NCBI GenBank assembly: GCA_013398275.1
Contig: VZSE01008348.1
Coordinates: 434,001 to 498,000 of the forward strand
Source: Promerops cafer
Taxonomy: Eukaryota > Chordata > Aves > Passeriformes > Nectariniidae
Direction: 5' to 3'
DNA: 64,000 nt
Of this stretch, positions 1-12,100 are shown one piece after another. Numbering within the stretch: position 1 is the stretch's first letter; each line of letters starts with the position of its first letter. The notes beneath the pieces were generated by a model. It saw nothing but the letters and a program-made list of their open reading frames with translations, did not search any database and had not been told where the DNA came from. A program made the position numbers and the translations under genes.

Positions 1-138
1 GCCCGACAGGCACCCCGGCCCCTGTCCACCGGCCCTCGGCGCGGGCCCTGCGGCCGTGCCGGAGCGCAGCGAGACGCCGACCTGAGCTCGGCGCCACCCC
101 AGCGCAGGTGACAGCTCTCCGAGCAGCATCCCCGGAGG
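1..138 (+). promoter_or_regulatory. SETDB2: SETDB2 CpG-rich 5' end (promoter/5'UTR part)
   Basis: The first 130 bases are strongly GC- and CpG-rich, while the sequence after about 155 turns AT-rich at once. The segment leads straight into the start codon at 139, so it is the 5'UTR and probably the downstream part of a CpG-island promoter. The transcription start and most of the island lie outside the window. In mammals this promoter region is shared head to head with CAB39L; that cannot be tested here. Confidence 0.7.
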
Positions 139-154
139 ATGGAAGAGGAAAGAA
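139..154 (+). CDS. SETDB2: SETDB2 coding exon 1 (start codon)
   Basis: The start ATG at 139 is followed by GAA GAG GAA AGA A and the donor GTAAGC at 155. Only 16 coding bases are present. The lone A joins TG of exon 2 to make a second in-frame Met (residue 6). The exon is chosen because it completes the frame and sits in the CpG-rich leader. Confidence 0.75.
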
Positions 155-3100
155 GTAAGCCTTGAAAAAATCATATGTGTATATATATATATATGTTTTT
201 TGGCAGCCATTAGTCTTGGAATTAACATTTTTAGGAGTCAACTGGCTTAACCTATTTCCCTATTCAACTAAATGAAGTGTCCAGAATGAATGGAAAGGTT
301 TGGGGTTGATTTCTTTTTTCAGTTACAGCATAGAAAAGATGAAGTAGCTAACGTAAATGAGGCATGTTTTACGCTGTCTGTGTCACTATGGGCTGCCCAC
401 GGCGGTGGTGCCGTCACGGTCCCTGCAAGTGTTTAAGGAAAGACCGGATGTGGCACTCAGTGCAGTAGTCTAGTTGGCATCCTGGAGCTCGGTCGTATGT
501 TGGACTGGATGATCTCAGAGGTCTTTTCCAACCTATTTGATTCCGTGATTCGTGGAGATAAAAAAAAAATTGAAATGTTCAATGTGGTTGAAGAGTGCTG
601 TCTTACTTCTCCTTAGTATTCTTGCAGTGAAGGATATCTTTCATTTGTCAAGAGACAGATTCAGTCATTTATTTACCTAAAAAAAAGCTTTCCTTTTTTT
701 CCCCTAAATAAATTGATTTAGTTATAGTACTGCTGTACTGAGCACATCAATTTAGGAAAAAAGAACAACTGTGAGTTAATAGGCAGGAAGGTTGTGTAGG
801 CTCATCTGAATGTGCTGGAAAGTTTGGGTCATCTTGTGACAGCTTCATGCTTGAAGGACGGTAAGAAATTACCTAAGTAAAAAAATTTCCTCATATTGCT
901 TGTTTGAGTGTTCCTCAGCTAGATCTTGACAAGGTGTGGGATGACTGAGAGGGGAATGACTATTTCAACACAGCATATTCTCACACAGTGCTCCTCCTGA
1001 TACCCACTGCAGTATTTACTTGTATAAATTTTGAAAAGCTGAGTAGCTACAGCTATTTTTAATTTCTCACCTGATGTCTTACTTACTTGTCCATTCTGCA
1101 CCTCTTGCAGTGCTGTGTGACTTCTTTGAAGAGGAGAACCGTACCAGTTCCAGGGAGGAGAGCACTGAAGGTAATATAATTTGGATTTATGGAGGAAAGG
1201 AGGAAAGGAGTGTGTATTTGGCACTGCTTCTGATATGAAAATTACAACTGGAAGACGATAGCTTTGCCTTTTATGGTGTAAGAGGTTTGTCAGCAGCACT
1301 ACAGGAAGCACTCACCCAGGTTGTTTATCTGGTAGCTGGAGTAAGTAGCCCTGACCTTGGCTGCTTGTTTCTTGCTCTAGCATCATTCCCCTGCACAATG
1401 CTGGGGAAAAAAAGAGATATGTGGTCACAAGGATTCTATAAAGGGAAAAGAAAATCCCTCCAGCCAGTTGCCAGTGCACACCCTGATCCATCAGCTGGAG
1501 AGATGGTTCTGAATGCTGACAAGGTAGATGTATCCAGTGTCTGCTTATTCCCTGTCCTTCTGGCTGTGATTGGTGATAGCAGCATTAGCACTGGAGAGAT
1601 TTAGTGATGTGGACATCTGTCTTTTTTGAAATGAAAATTATATTATCAACTTCAAATGCAGTCTTTGCATCTCTGTGCAAAACAGAGTTTTTGCTGCTGG
1701 AGTTTTGGGGCACTCCAGCATGAGCATTGGGGAGGCATTTCCAAGGTGAGTGTTTTATTTCCCTATGGCCTACACAGTATTATAGCTGAGGACGCAGAAA
1801 CAAGATACTGTTCTGTCACCCATCCTCTGAAGTAATCCATCCACCACTGCTACCCAGATTTAGTAAATGTATGGAAATATGTGAAAACACGGAATGAATA
1901 AGGGCAGCAGTTTTAATCTGCAGTGGAGAAACTTATTACTAGAATTTCTAAATGCATATTTTTAATTGAATGTATTTTTAAAGTTTTATTTTAAACACAA
2001 ATATTAAATATATTTTTTGTTATTTTAAATTTGTGATACTGTCATGCACAGAAAACTATGGGAATGGCACAGGGCAGGTGGTGGCCCTTGGACCAGTAGT
2101 GTAGGTTTCCAAAAATTGTTGTGACTTTTTCTGTAATTGGACTTTAACCTTTCCGCATGTATAAAAAAATTTCTGTGAATATAAGAGATCATTAAATTTT
2201 GCTGAGAGTTAGTGCCAAATCAAGCTATTTCACAAGACAAAGTACTTTTATCAGTGCCTGTTGATTTTAAGTATTATGCCTTTAGCTGCTGGTGACATGA
2301 GCAGCAGGGGTTGTGGTGACAAAAGATTGCTACTTCTTTCACTGCTGTCATGGTGCTTTTGAGAGTAACTACAGTGCCATAGCATCACTGGGCTTCTGGT
2401 ACCCTGGGCAACAGAAGACATTCTCTACTAAGTCAAAAAATGAAGGAATATTTTTTTATGAGCCTTACAAGAATGCAGTATTTCTTGACTGCTAGGAAGG
2501 CGTCACCCCAGCACATTTGCCAACAGAGATTTGCTGTCTGAATGTGGAATGTAAACCTAGTGTGGTGACAGTGGACTCCACCTCTAGAAATGGAGTAGGA
2601 AAACAGATTTGCTTATGCTTTTGTGCATGGTCATTGAAGAAGAGCAACATTAACTGAGAAAGAGCTGGTTCTTTCTTCTGCCATCATCTTTTGACACACT
2701 GAAATGTATTTCCTTTTCACGCTGATTGACAGATGCACAGCTAAAGTTTTAGCAAGAGCCTTCATGAATGGGCTTAGCACCTCAAAGGTACATACCTTTG
2801 CAAGAGGAGAGGTTCTAAACCAGTAGCTTAAAAAACATTTCTTTAAACAAAATGTTCTTTATAAATATTTCTAGTAGAGGAAGGAGGCATGATATATGGG
2901 GTGTGTTAATTATTTTAACTGTTAATTATTTTCAACTTTTTGAACAAAATTCATCAAACGGCTTTTATCTGAAAATATTTTGAACGTTTTTTCTCCTGCA
3001 AAACATACCAAAACTAGTGATGGGACAGGATAGTCAGCCTATGCAGCTAGGAGGGGTTACAGTTATAAAAAAAATTCCCAGTGTCTTTTGTCAAGCAAAA

Positions 3101-6100
3101 TATTCTGTTCATCCAGTTCAAAATACTCTCCTGTGTCACCTTTGTGAGTTTCAGTGATTAATTTTTAGTGGGACTCATTTGCTGATGTTTGAAGAAAGGC
3201 TTCCACAGCTCCCTTTGTGACCTGTTTAAAAAGTTGCTTGAAGTAGCATTGTGCACCATTGGAAGCCACTCCAGTTCACCACTTGACTTCTGTTTCACTT
3301 TCTTGATTAAGCTTAGGAATAGATTTCTGGAGGTTTAATGCATCCCGCTGTACCGATGGTTTTTTCAGAAGTGCCTCCAAATGAAATGACTGGGAGCCTT
3401 TGAATAGTCCACTAGGAGTTAGGCATGTTTTTAGACTTCTCAGGAGCTGTAAATGGTAATTTGCATTTCAGGTGATGTGAAGATGTTTTGGACACAATTG
3501 GGAGGTAGAAGAGTGGATGTCATATTTGAACAGGTGCAAAATGTGCTGTTGTTGCTGAAGGAAAAGATCAAGAATGGAACTGCAACAAACCAAGGTTTGA
3601 AATCCTTGTAGTGATTGACCTGGACTGCAGAGTAGCTGTGGCCTGCATTGTGTAGGTTTGTGTGATGATCTGCCATAGTCCAAATATCTCTGAATTTTGA
3701 TAACCTAGCTGTTGGTGGCTTTAAGCACTTTAAAAAAGAAAATACTTTTTTTTTAAAAAAAAAGAAAAGTAATTTCAGGTACAATTGGCTATTTTCTTGT
3801 TTTGCCTGTACACTTTTTGAAGCAATGCATGGCTCTTAACCGCATGGAACTGAAATATTCATTTTTGAGAAGTAATGAAATATCTGCAGTGCCTTGTGTT
3901 TCATTTATCATCAGAAGTTTTAGCCTTTCAAGCTGATCTCAGTGAATTGAGTGGTTTTGGGGTGGGATAATAATCATTATTATTATAATGAGATTATTTT
4001 TGTCAGAGGCACCATTATAACTTGAAACAATAGTAGAAAAATGTGACACTAATGCATTTCAGATTATTCCTGATTTTCAAGGAAATAAGCTTCCTCTATC
4101 TACCTCAAAATACATTAAAGTTGTAATTCTGATAAGGTTGGAGCACTACACAGATTTCCTGTTACTAGTTTATTTGAGTAAAATTGCTTCTTTTTGTTAA
4201 GTCACCCGTATAAATGTAATCTATAGATCTTATTGGGGGGGTTTTGTGCAAGAAGATGTACAGTGGTGTAAGATACTTTTGAACTAATATGGCCACACAC
4301 TTTGCATTATTTATATAACACTTCCTCTAAACTGGAAGTGCATTTTTTTGTTTCCTTGAGCTCCCACATATTGACTGTTATGACAAAATATCAAAGTAGT
4401 GCAGAGATGAAAGTTGAACTTGAATCCCCAGATGACGCAATGAATCTGTGATAAAGTTCAATTAGAATTTTTCTGTGCTTTGTTCTGTAAACATTTCAAG
4501 CTAAAAATATTAACATGGATTTTGCTGAGGGTTGTCTGCCAGCTTGTAAATTTATTGGTTGAGACAGAACAGTTCTCTTTCATTCTTTTAACTGAAGGCT
4601 ATTTCCACCAATGTAGAAGTAACATTAATTTGGTCTGCCAAGTTCCAGCCCTTCCTACCCTGAAGATGATCAGTCTGATGACTAAGGTAGAAGTTTACAC
4701 TAAATTGTAGTAGGCCCCCAGTTTATGTGTGTTTAGAAACATTCCAGCAGCTTTCCAAAAGCTGAGGGATATTCAGTGCCAATTCACAACTACTACTGTG
4801 AGCTGTAACAATTTTGTAATTCTTAGATGTGTCTGCTAAGGTCTGTGGTGCAACACTTTTCTAGTAGTATCAGTCTTGCTATGCTCTAGGTCAGCACAGT
4901 GAGGAGAAACAAGTGCCTATGGAGGATTTAACACCTTGTTTTACCTATTATCATTACTTAAATTCAACTTAGTTTCTGTTTTGATTTGGTTTTTTTGCAT
5001 AGAATGCTGGCAGGCTTGGGCACTGGTGAATGAAGCTAATCTGGGTGATCTCTTAACCTTGGCAAATGGTATGTGCATTCCCATTGTGTTTGTTTGGTAT
5101 GTGGATTTAATTTCTCTTGTTTTACTCACCAGAAGCTCAATTCCTTTCTTTGAAATCAATAAAATAGATCTGAGAAGGCCATTAGCATTACAATGAGGAA
5201 AACCTAATTATTAATTTCCTCAAGTACTGAAGTGTGAACTCTCACCTGGGTTTGTATTTTTGTGGTTTGTGTGTATATGTATAATACCTGTACCACAGGA
5301 AGAGAGTGTGAACTAGTAGGCCCTTATGAACCCAAGCTGTCTGTGAGCAGTTACCCTGTGCATGGCTCCACTAGCTGTAATAGCCTGGCATCCTTTTATG
5401 TCTAACAATGAAGGGAGATGTGTAAATGTGTTTCATGTGCATGTTCTTTCTGGTCACTTTGAAAGCCACATGGAAGATTTTTCAGTAGGGCACTTGCTAA
5501 CAAGCGTTTTTTTTAGATGTAGTTCATAGCATTGCCGTGTTTGTAATGTGTTTTGTTAATTATCTCTTTAGTAACTAAAGTAAATTCAATCATAAATTGA
5601 AATCTGGGTTGATGAAGTTTTTGCTCACATTCAATTTTTTTTCAGTAAGCGATGAGTTGAATGGAGATGGTGCACAGGAAACCAAATGCAAACTGCAGCC
5701 TCTTCTTCCAGATGACAACGCTGCAGACACTGTAGAAGCTTCTGACAGGTCGGTGCCTTCATTTCAGTTCCTTATTTGACATATTTTTTACTTCAGTTGA
5801 GAGAGTTCTCAGATTTGTATTTCTAAAGTCAGTGTTTTAAACTCACTTTGAATCCTATGAGTTTTCAAAGTGAAAATGTTTTTAACTTGACCTATGTGGA
5901 AAACCTGAGGTTTTGGATAGACTTGTCTAATTTCCCATATGAGAACGTTTCAGAATAGGGCATTAGGTTGTGAATAAAGGTTCATGAGTGTTATCAGGGT
6001 TAGGACTCAGGCATAATTTCTCAGGCTTTCCTTACTGTGCAGATTGTCAGGTGTGTAACTTAGTCTCTCTGTGTTTAGTATTTAGCCTCAGGTACTGATT

Positions 6101-9100
6101 TGAAAGATAGGGGTAAATACGTCATTCCTTTTTTTTTTTAATTTCCTTGCTGTGTTTTAGCATGTAAGTTCTGGGAAGAAGCTGCTTTTTTTTTATGCAA
6201 CTGAATATGTCTTTATATGTTGTTAGGAACAATTACACCATGTAAGACCTTGGGCCTTCTAGCAATGAGGCTAAAAATATTGAACAGCTAAATAACTGAA
6301 CACAACACTGGTTGTCTAAGATGCTGCTCTTCTTTCTTTTTTTTTCCTCTTTTACTTCAAATAGCGAAAAAGAGGACATGGAAAGAACCTGCTTGGGGAG
6401 TAAAGAAGCATCTAGCAAAATTCAAGGTTTACCTTTGAACGTGCAGTATCAGAACCACAAGTGCTCTAGTGCATGTCTTGCCAACAGAGCAGTGGGCTCC
6501 TACAAGGGTGAAAATCCTCTGAAGATCCCAATCCTGTTTGACTTTCAAAGACGCCATGCAAAAGCAGACTGCCTTTCGAAGTCACTGGATGTGAATTACA
6601 AAGCTCCTTGTGGTCGGAGTCTGAGAAGCTTTCGAGACGTGCAAAATTACTTGTTTGAAACAGAGTGCAATTTCTTATTTGTTGATCACTTTTCCTTCAA
6701 CACATACGTGCTGTTGGCCAGGAACACCATGAATTCCGAGCCGCTTGTGTTTGAGTTCGATATTAGCAACGGAGCCGAGTCTGTGCCCATCTCCTTCTGT
6801 AACAATCTCGACCACGCACGGTTGCCTTATTTCAAGTATCGGAAGTCATCGTGGCCGCGTGGATATTACCTCAACAATTTCTCCAGCCTGTTTGTTGATT
6901 CCTGTGATTGCACAGATGGCTGCATCGATAGGTAGGTAGAAAGATCTCATCTCAGGCCAGTGACACACAATGCCTGAGCAGCAGGGTGGTGGGGTGTGAA
7001 GGCGCAGTAGCAAACAGGACCAGCGCTGCTGGAATATCTTGTGCCGTGCTTTATGTTGACTGACACCGTTGTGTCTTTCTCTTCTCCAGAACTTGGGTGG
7101 TCCTACTGGTCCACCCTCTGTTGTAGGGAAGGAAGTGATCAACAGGCAGATAATTGTGTTCCTTTTCCTTTCTTCCCAAACTGGCAGTGCTTCTTTTCCA
7201 GGTGGAGCTGACAAGCAGATATCTTGGGTTTGGAAAAAGTGTAGGGAAGGGAGTCTTGTGCCAGCAGAGGCAGGCTTGTTTTCATGTTAGGCAGGGAAGG
7301 ATCCTGCATGACGATTTCTGCTGCAGTTCTTACTGTAAAATGGCATCCTATAGATGGGATGGGACAGCCTTGAGGGATCAGATCATTTGGAACTAATAGG
7401 GTTACTGTGGGCAGATGAAGAAACATCACCGTTCCCAGCCTCTGCATGTCGTCCTTCCCCTTGTCTAAACAGAAACTACAAAACTCAGTGGTTACAGAAT
7501 ACATTTGTGGTCTGAGCAGTTCCAATATTCTTGCGCATTTGTCATCTTTTTCTAAATCCCAGTAGCTCTGAGCTACAGACACTGTGGGAACCTGCCACAG
7601 TTACCATATGCAAGTTTGGTGGTATTTTTGTCTGCTTTCTTGAAGGGTGTTTGTCTGATCTCTCTCTGTAGGCGTTATTTGGTGTTGAATCCATTTTGTA
7701 TTATTGACAGCTAGGGCAGTTGCACATGCTGCTGTGCAACATCATTGCTCATGACCCAACAAAATCTTGAAATCACTGCCTGGTATAATGAAGCTTAATT
7801 TTAGTAATTTAGTTTCAGCTGAGTGGTGAGAAACAGCAAGCACACAGCCCCTTTGCCCTGAAGTCTCTCAAGAATTGAGATGCTTTTGATGTGCAGTTTT
7901 GGGGTTTAGGATTTGCACAATCACTGTGACTTTGAAGTTGTCAAGACATACAATGGTGAAGACAAGCACTGTTGCTTGAATTTTCCACAGTGTAAAATTC
8001 TTCACTTCTTGGGGGCTAAGGAGGGAGGAAGATAACCGAGTAGTGGCAAACAGGCTGGGATGCTGTGCCAGAAGAGGTGATTTTTATTCATTCGATCCAT
8101 TTGACTGTGTCTTATAATAAGTTTCTGTTGTACTTCAGCTGTTTGCATGTGCCATTCAAGGAGCTTGGCAGAAGAATGGGGTTGGGGTGGAGAGAACATG
8201 GTTATTGTAAAGCACTGGTAACCAACCAAGAGACTAAGGAAAAAGGTGCCTGAAACAGTCTTGTGGAGTAAACAAAGCAGGGAGGGGGAATACAGGTGTA
8301 TATATGGAAGTGTGTGTGTGTGTGTGTGTGTGTGTAGTCAAGTGCATTTCAAATTACCTAGATTTATGATTGATTTATGTTGCTTCAAATCCATTCTGAG
8401 ATGTTTTACTCTTATTTTTAGATCAAAATGTGCATGCCTACAGCTAACAGCAAGAGGCTGTAGTACAATTCCTTTGTCTCTAAGTAGTAAAAGATCCCGT
8501 GGATACCGTTACAAAAGACTGGAGGGACCAGTTCCTAGTGGGTAAGAAAGACTACAGGAGTGAAATAAGAGCATACAAATAAAACAGCAGTTAATAGTTC
8601 AGTCTAAGTGCCACAGGATTAAAATAACTGGAGTTTTTGGATTACTGAAACCTTCCATTTTTGTCACAATTTTAGCGACAGATCAGGATGATAAAAAATA
8701 ATTAATTTGCCTTGAGTAATAGGAGGAAAAAAAAAACTTCTGTATTGCAGATCCTACAGTTTTCACAGCTTAGGTCAAGGTCCAAGAGAAGTGTGAAGAG
8801 TGAGCAGAGTCCTAAAGACACATCAGCCAGCTGCTTTTGCCAGACTTGGTTATGGTGACTCTTCCAAGAATCTCCAAAGCCATCCAATGGTTCAAGTGGT
8901 TGCCCTTTCTCTTATTCAGCCCCTGTGGATTAATACATGGCCTGGAGAAGATGCCAGTTCCTTCAGGTGTCTAGGAGAGGAATTATGCAAGGTAGCTTTC
9001 TGCAATAGCCAAGGGCTTGAATCTACAGGCTTGAGGAGCCCCTTTCAGCTCTCTGTGTGATGTTAGTTTTTGGCTGACATGCAGAATTAAAGTTGTCAGA

Positions 9101-12100
9101 GAACTCAACAAAAAGCACAATTATGAGTCCTTTTGGAAATGCTTCATCAAATCCTGAAATTCCTGACAGCTACAGTGAAGTCCAGGCATAGGTTGCTATG
9201 CTAAAATTAGTTCCAGTATAGAATTAGGTGCTTCTTAGGGATTTCTGTTTCTGTGCGATTTACTCCTACAAAACAAAAATATAGCATTTGTTTTTCTTGT
9301 ATACTTTTGCCAAAATCTGACAGACAGACTCTTAAAGTTAAGGAGCCAGCAGTCAAGAAAGTCACAAGCTTCAGAGCATTGCTGCACAACCAGTTTTAGT
9401 TTTAGAGTCTTTATATTTCAGTCCATTGCCTTGTTGATGCTTAGAAGGGGGATTAATAATAGGAACTTCATTATGGTAATGCATCCATTTATATTGTGTT
9501 TTGTTTTTCTTCCTTGTGCCAGGATTTATGAGTGTAGTGTGTTGTGCAGGTGTGACAAGCTGATGTGTCAGAACAGAGTTGTACAGCATGGCATTCAAGT
9601 CAGGCTGCAAGTGTTCAACACGGAGAAGAAAGGCTGGGGCGTCCGCTGCCTGGATGACATTGACAAGGGGACATTTGTTTGTACTTACTCAGGTAGTAGG
9701 AGGGGACCTGTGAAGACGTGGGATAATTCTCCCTCTCCCGTGGTGTGTGCCCTGGATTGTTTTTGAGAGCAGGGAAATGAAGGATTGGAAGAAAAGTATG
9801 TCAATGTAATCTTAACTTGCAATGTGATCAAATGGACAGAAGAACTTTGAAGAACTCTGCTTTGAGATGGTGTCAGACAAACAAAACAATATGGAGCAAA
9901 ACTGATCTCAGACTGCTAATTTTTTTCCCTTACAAATCTGCACATTCTATGCCAGGGCTAATTTTCCTTCAGTAAAAATCATAAAATCATAGAATGGTTT
10001 GGGTTGGAAGGGACCTTAAAAAACATCTAGTTACATCCCTGCCATGAGCAGGGACACTTTTCAGTAGACCAGGTGGCTCAGGACCCCACCCAACGTGACT
10101 TTGAACTCTTCCAGAGATGGGGCTTTCACAGCTTCTCTGGGCAACTTGTGCCAGTGCCTCCCACCTTCACACTGAAGTTCTTACTAATATCTAATCTAGA
10201 TGTGCTCTCTTTCAGTTTAAAGCCATTGTCTTTTGTCTTATTACTACATGCCCTTGTCTAATTCGGTTTGTACTTCAGCCTACATTGACGTCATAGAATT
10301 ATAAATAGCGTTCATATTTTGCTTTCCCAAGTATTGGAAGTTACATATTCCCAAGTACTTTCTCTTGTATTTGTTAATGTAAGTTTGACCTGTGATAGTG
10401 AGTGTGACTCAGCAAACAAGCATTAAAAAAAAAAAAAAAGAAAACTTTTCTTTTTCTTTCAGGCAGATTAATGAGGAGAGCTGAAGTATTGGGAGATGCT
10501 GAGGAAGAGCTGAAGGAGAAAAGTGCAGTGAATGACAGAGGCCATGACTTTTCTTCCAAAAAAAGAAAACTTCACATTGATCATTCAGACTCAGAGATTG
10601 AACTAGTGCAGACTGACAAAAATTACATTCTTGAGAATCAGGAATCTTTGTCTCAAACTGTGGATAATGAAAATAAATCAACCCTGTAAGTTTAGCAAAG
10701 TAAGCTTAAGCATAACTAATAGTCTACTAATCTAGAAATTCTGTTGTATAACTTAGAGTGTGTCCTTATATGAGGGTGGTGGTTTTTTTCTTTCTTAACT
10801 TCTTTTTAAATTCCCAATTATTTCTTCTAGTGGGACAGTTTTCCCTGTATATTAATTTTATTTATGTGTACCACTTGTCATTCTCTAGAAATTCAGTTCA
10901 TCTCTTGGATATACTTGATCTGTTCAGGGCATTAATGGTAATGCTGATTTGAAAGAATTAATAAAATATACTTGAGATAAATTGTTTAAAGATACTCAAT
11001 GACACTGAAGGGTTTGACAATACATCAGCCACCAGCTGTTCTGCCCTTTGCTCCCAGTCTCTAAACCTTTTATTTGTAACATAACCTTTCCTGCAGAAAC
11101 CTTAACCTCTCCTGTAAAGAGTCTGACAACACCTCACTTTTGCAGTGAATACATTTTCCTAGTTGAAATCTGTACTGTTAAAACTGTTGAAAGTAGTAGC
11201 AGGAAAAGGCAAAACTCTGTAGGTGCTCTATTTTGAGATAATCTGATATAATAATAGTAAAGCAACAGACAATTTTGTTCTCTGCATGACAACTGGAAAA
11301 GGATGTAAAAGCAGCTGCTGATCTCTCAAAGAAGTTTGAGAAACTGCTTTCGTACAAATACTATAAAGAACCTAGCCCAGGTTCTCAATTCTTAAAAACA
11401 AAATACAGAACATGGGGTGAGGCCAGACTGCAGGCTCTGCTGTAGTTCCTTCTAGAGAAGAGACTGGAACTAGAGACTGTTAGAGAAATGTGTGTTGTGA
11501 GAGTTACTTATGGGTCTGTTTGTCTTTTATCATTTCCTTTTGACCTTTCTGTACAGGGTTCATCTAAAGAACTCAAGTAATGCAACTGTGAGAAGGCCTC
11601 GAACTAGAACACTCATTTTTCGCAATCACCAGCTAAAAATGGTAATAAGTGGCTTTAACAGATTCATTTTTCACTGTGCTGAATATGTATGTTAATTTTG
11701 ACATTTTCATCTTGTATGTTTAGGTAGTTCTAATGACCTTTCTTCATGAAATTGTGTTACACTGTGAGCTAGGCTGTCATGCTGGAAACTGCACCCCATC
11801 CCCTCTCCACTATCAGTCCTTCAGCATGTTCCCCAAGACCAGCACTATCTAGCCTCACGGCCTTCCTTTCTCCACCCTTCACTTACACTCCTCAAGAGCC
11901 TGAAATAATTATTCTGCCCCTGCACCCCTCGTGTACAGGGTCAGGGGGTCAGTGATAAAATTTTTGTAATGTCTCCCCAAGGAATGGCATAGCAGGGAGA
12001 GAAGGGAATCTCAGGATGTCTATGCAGTTTTCTCATACAGTGGCAGAGTTGGGGGAACTGACTTTAATGTGACTCCTGACCTTGCCTGAGTGTGAAGGGT

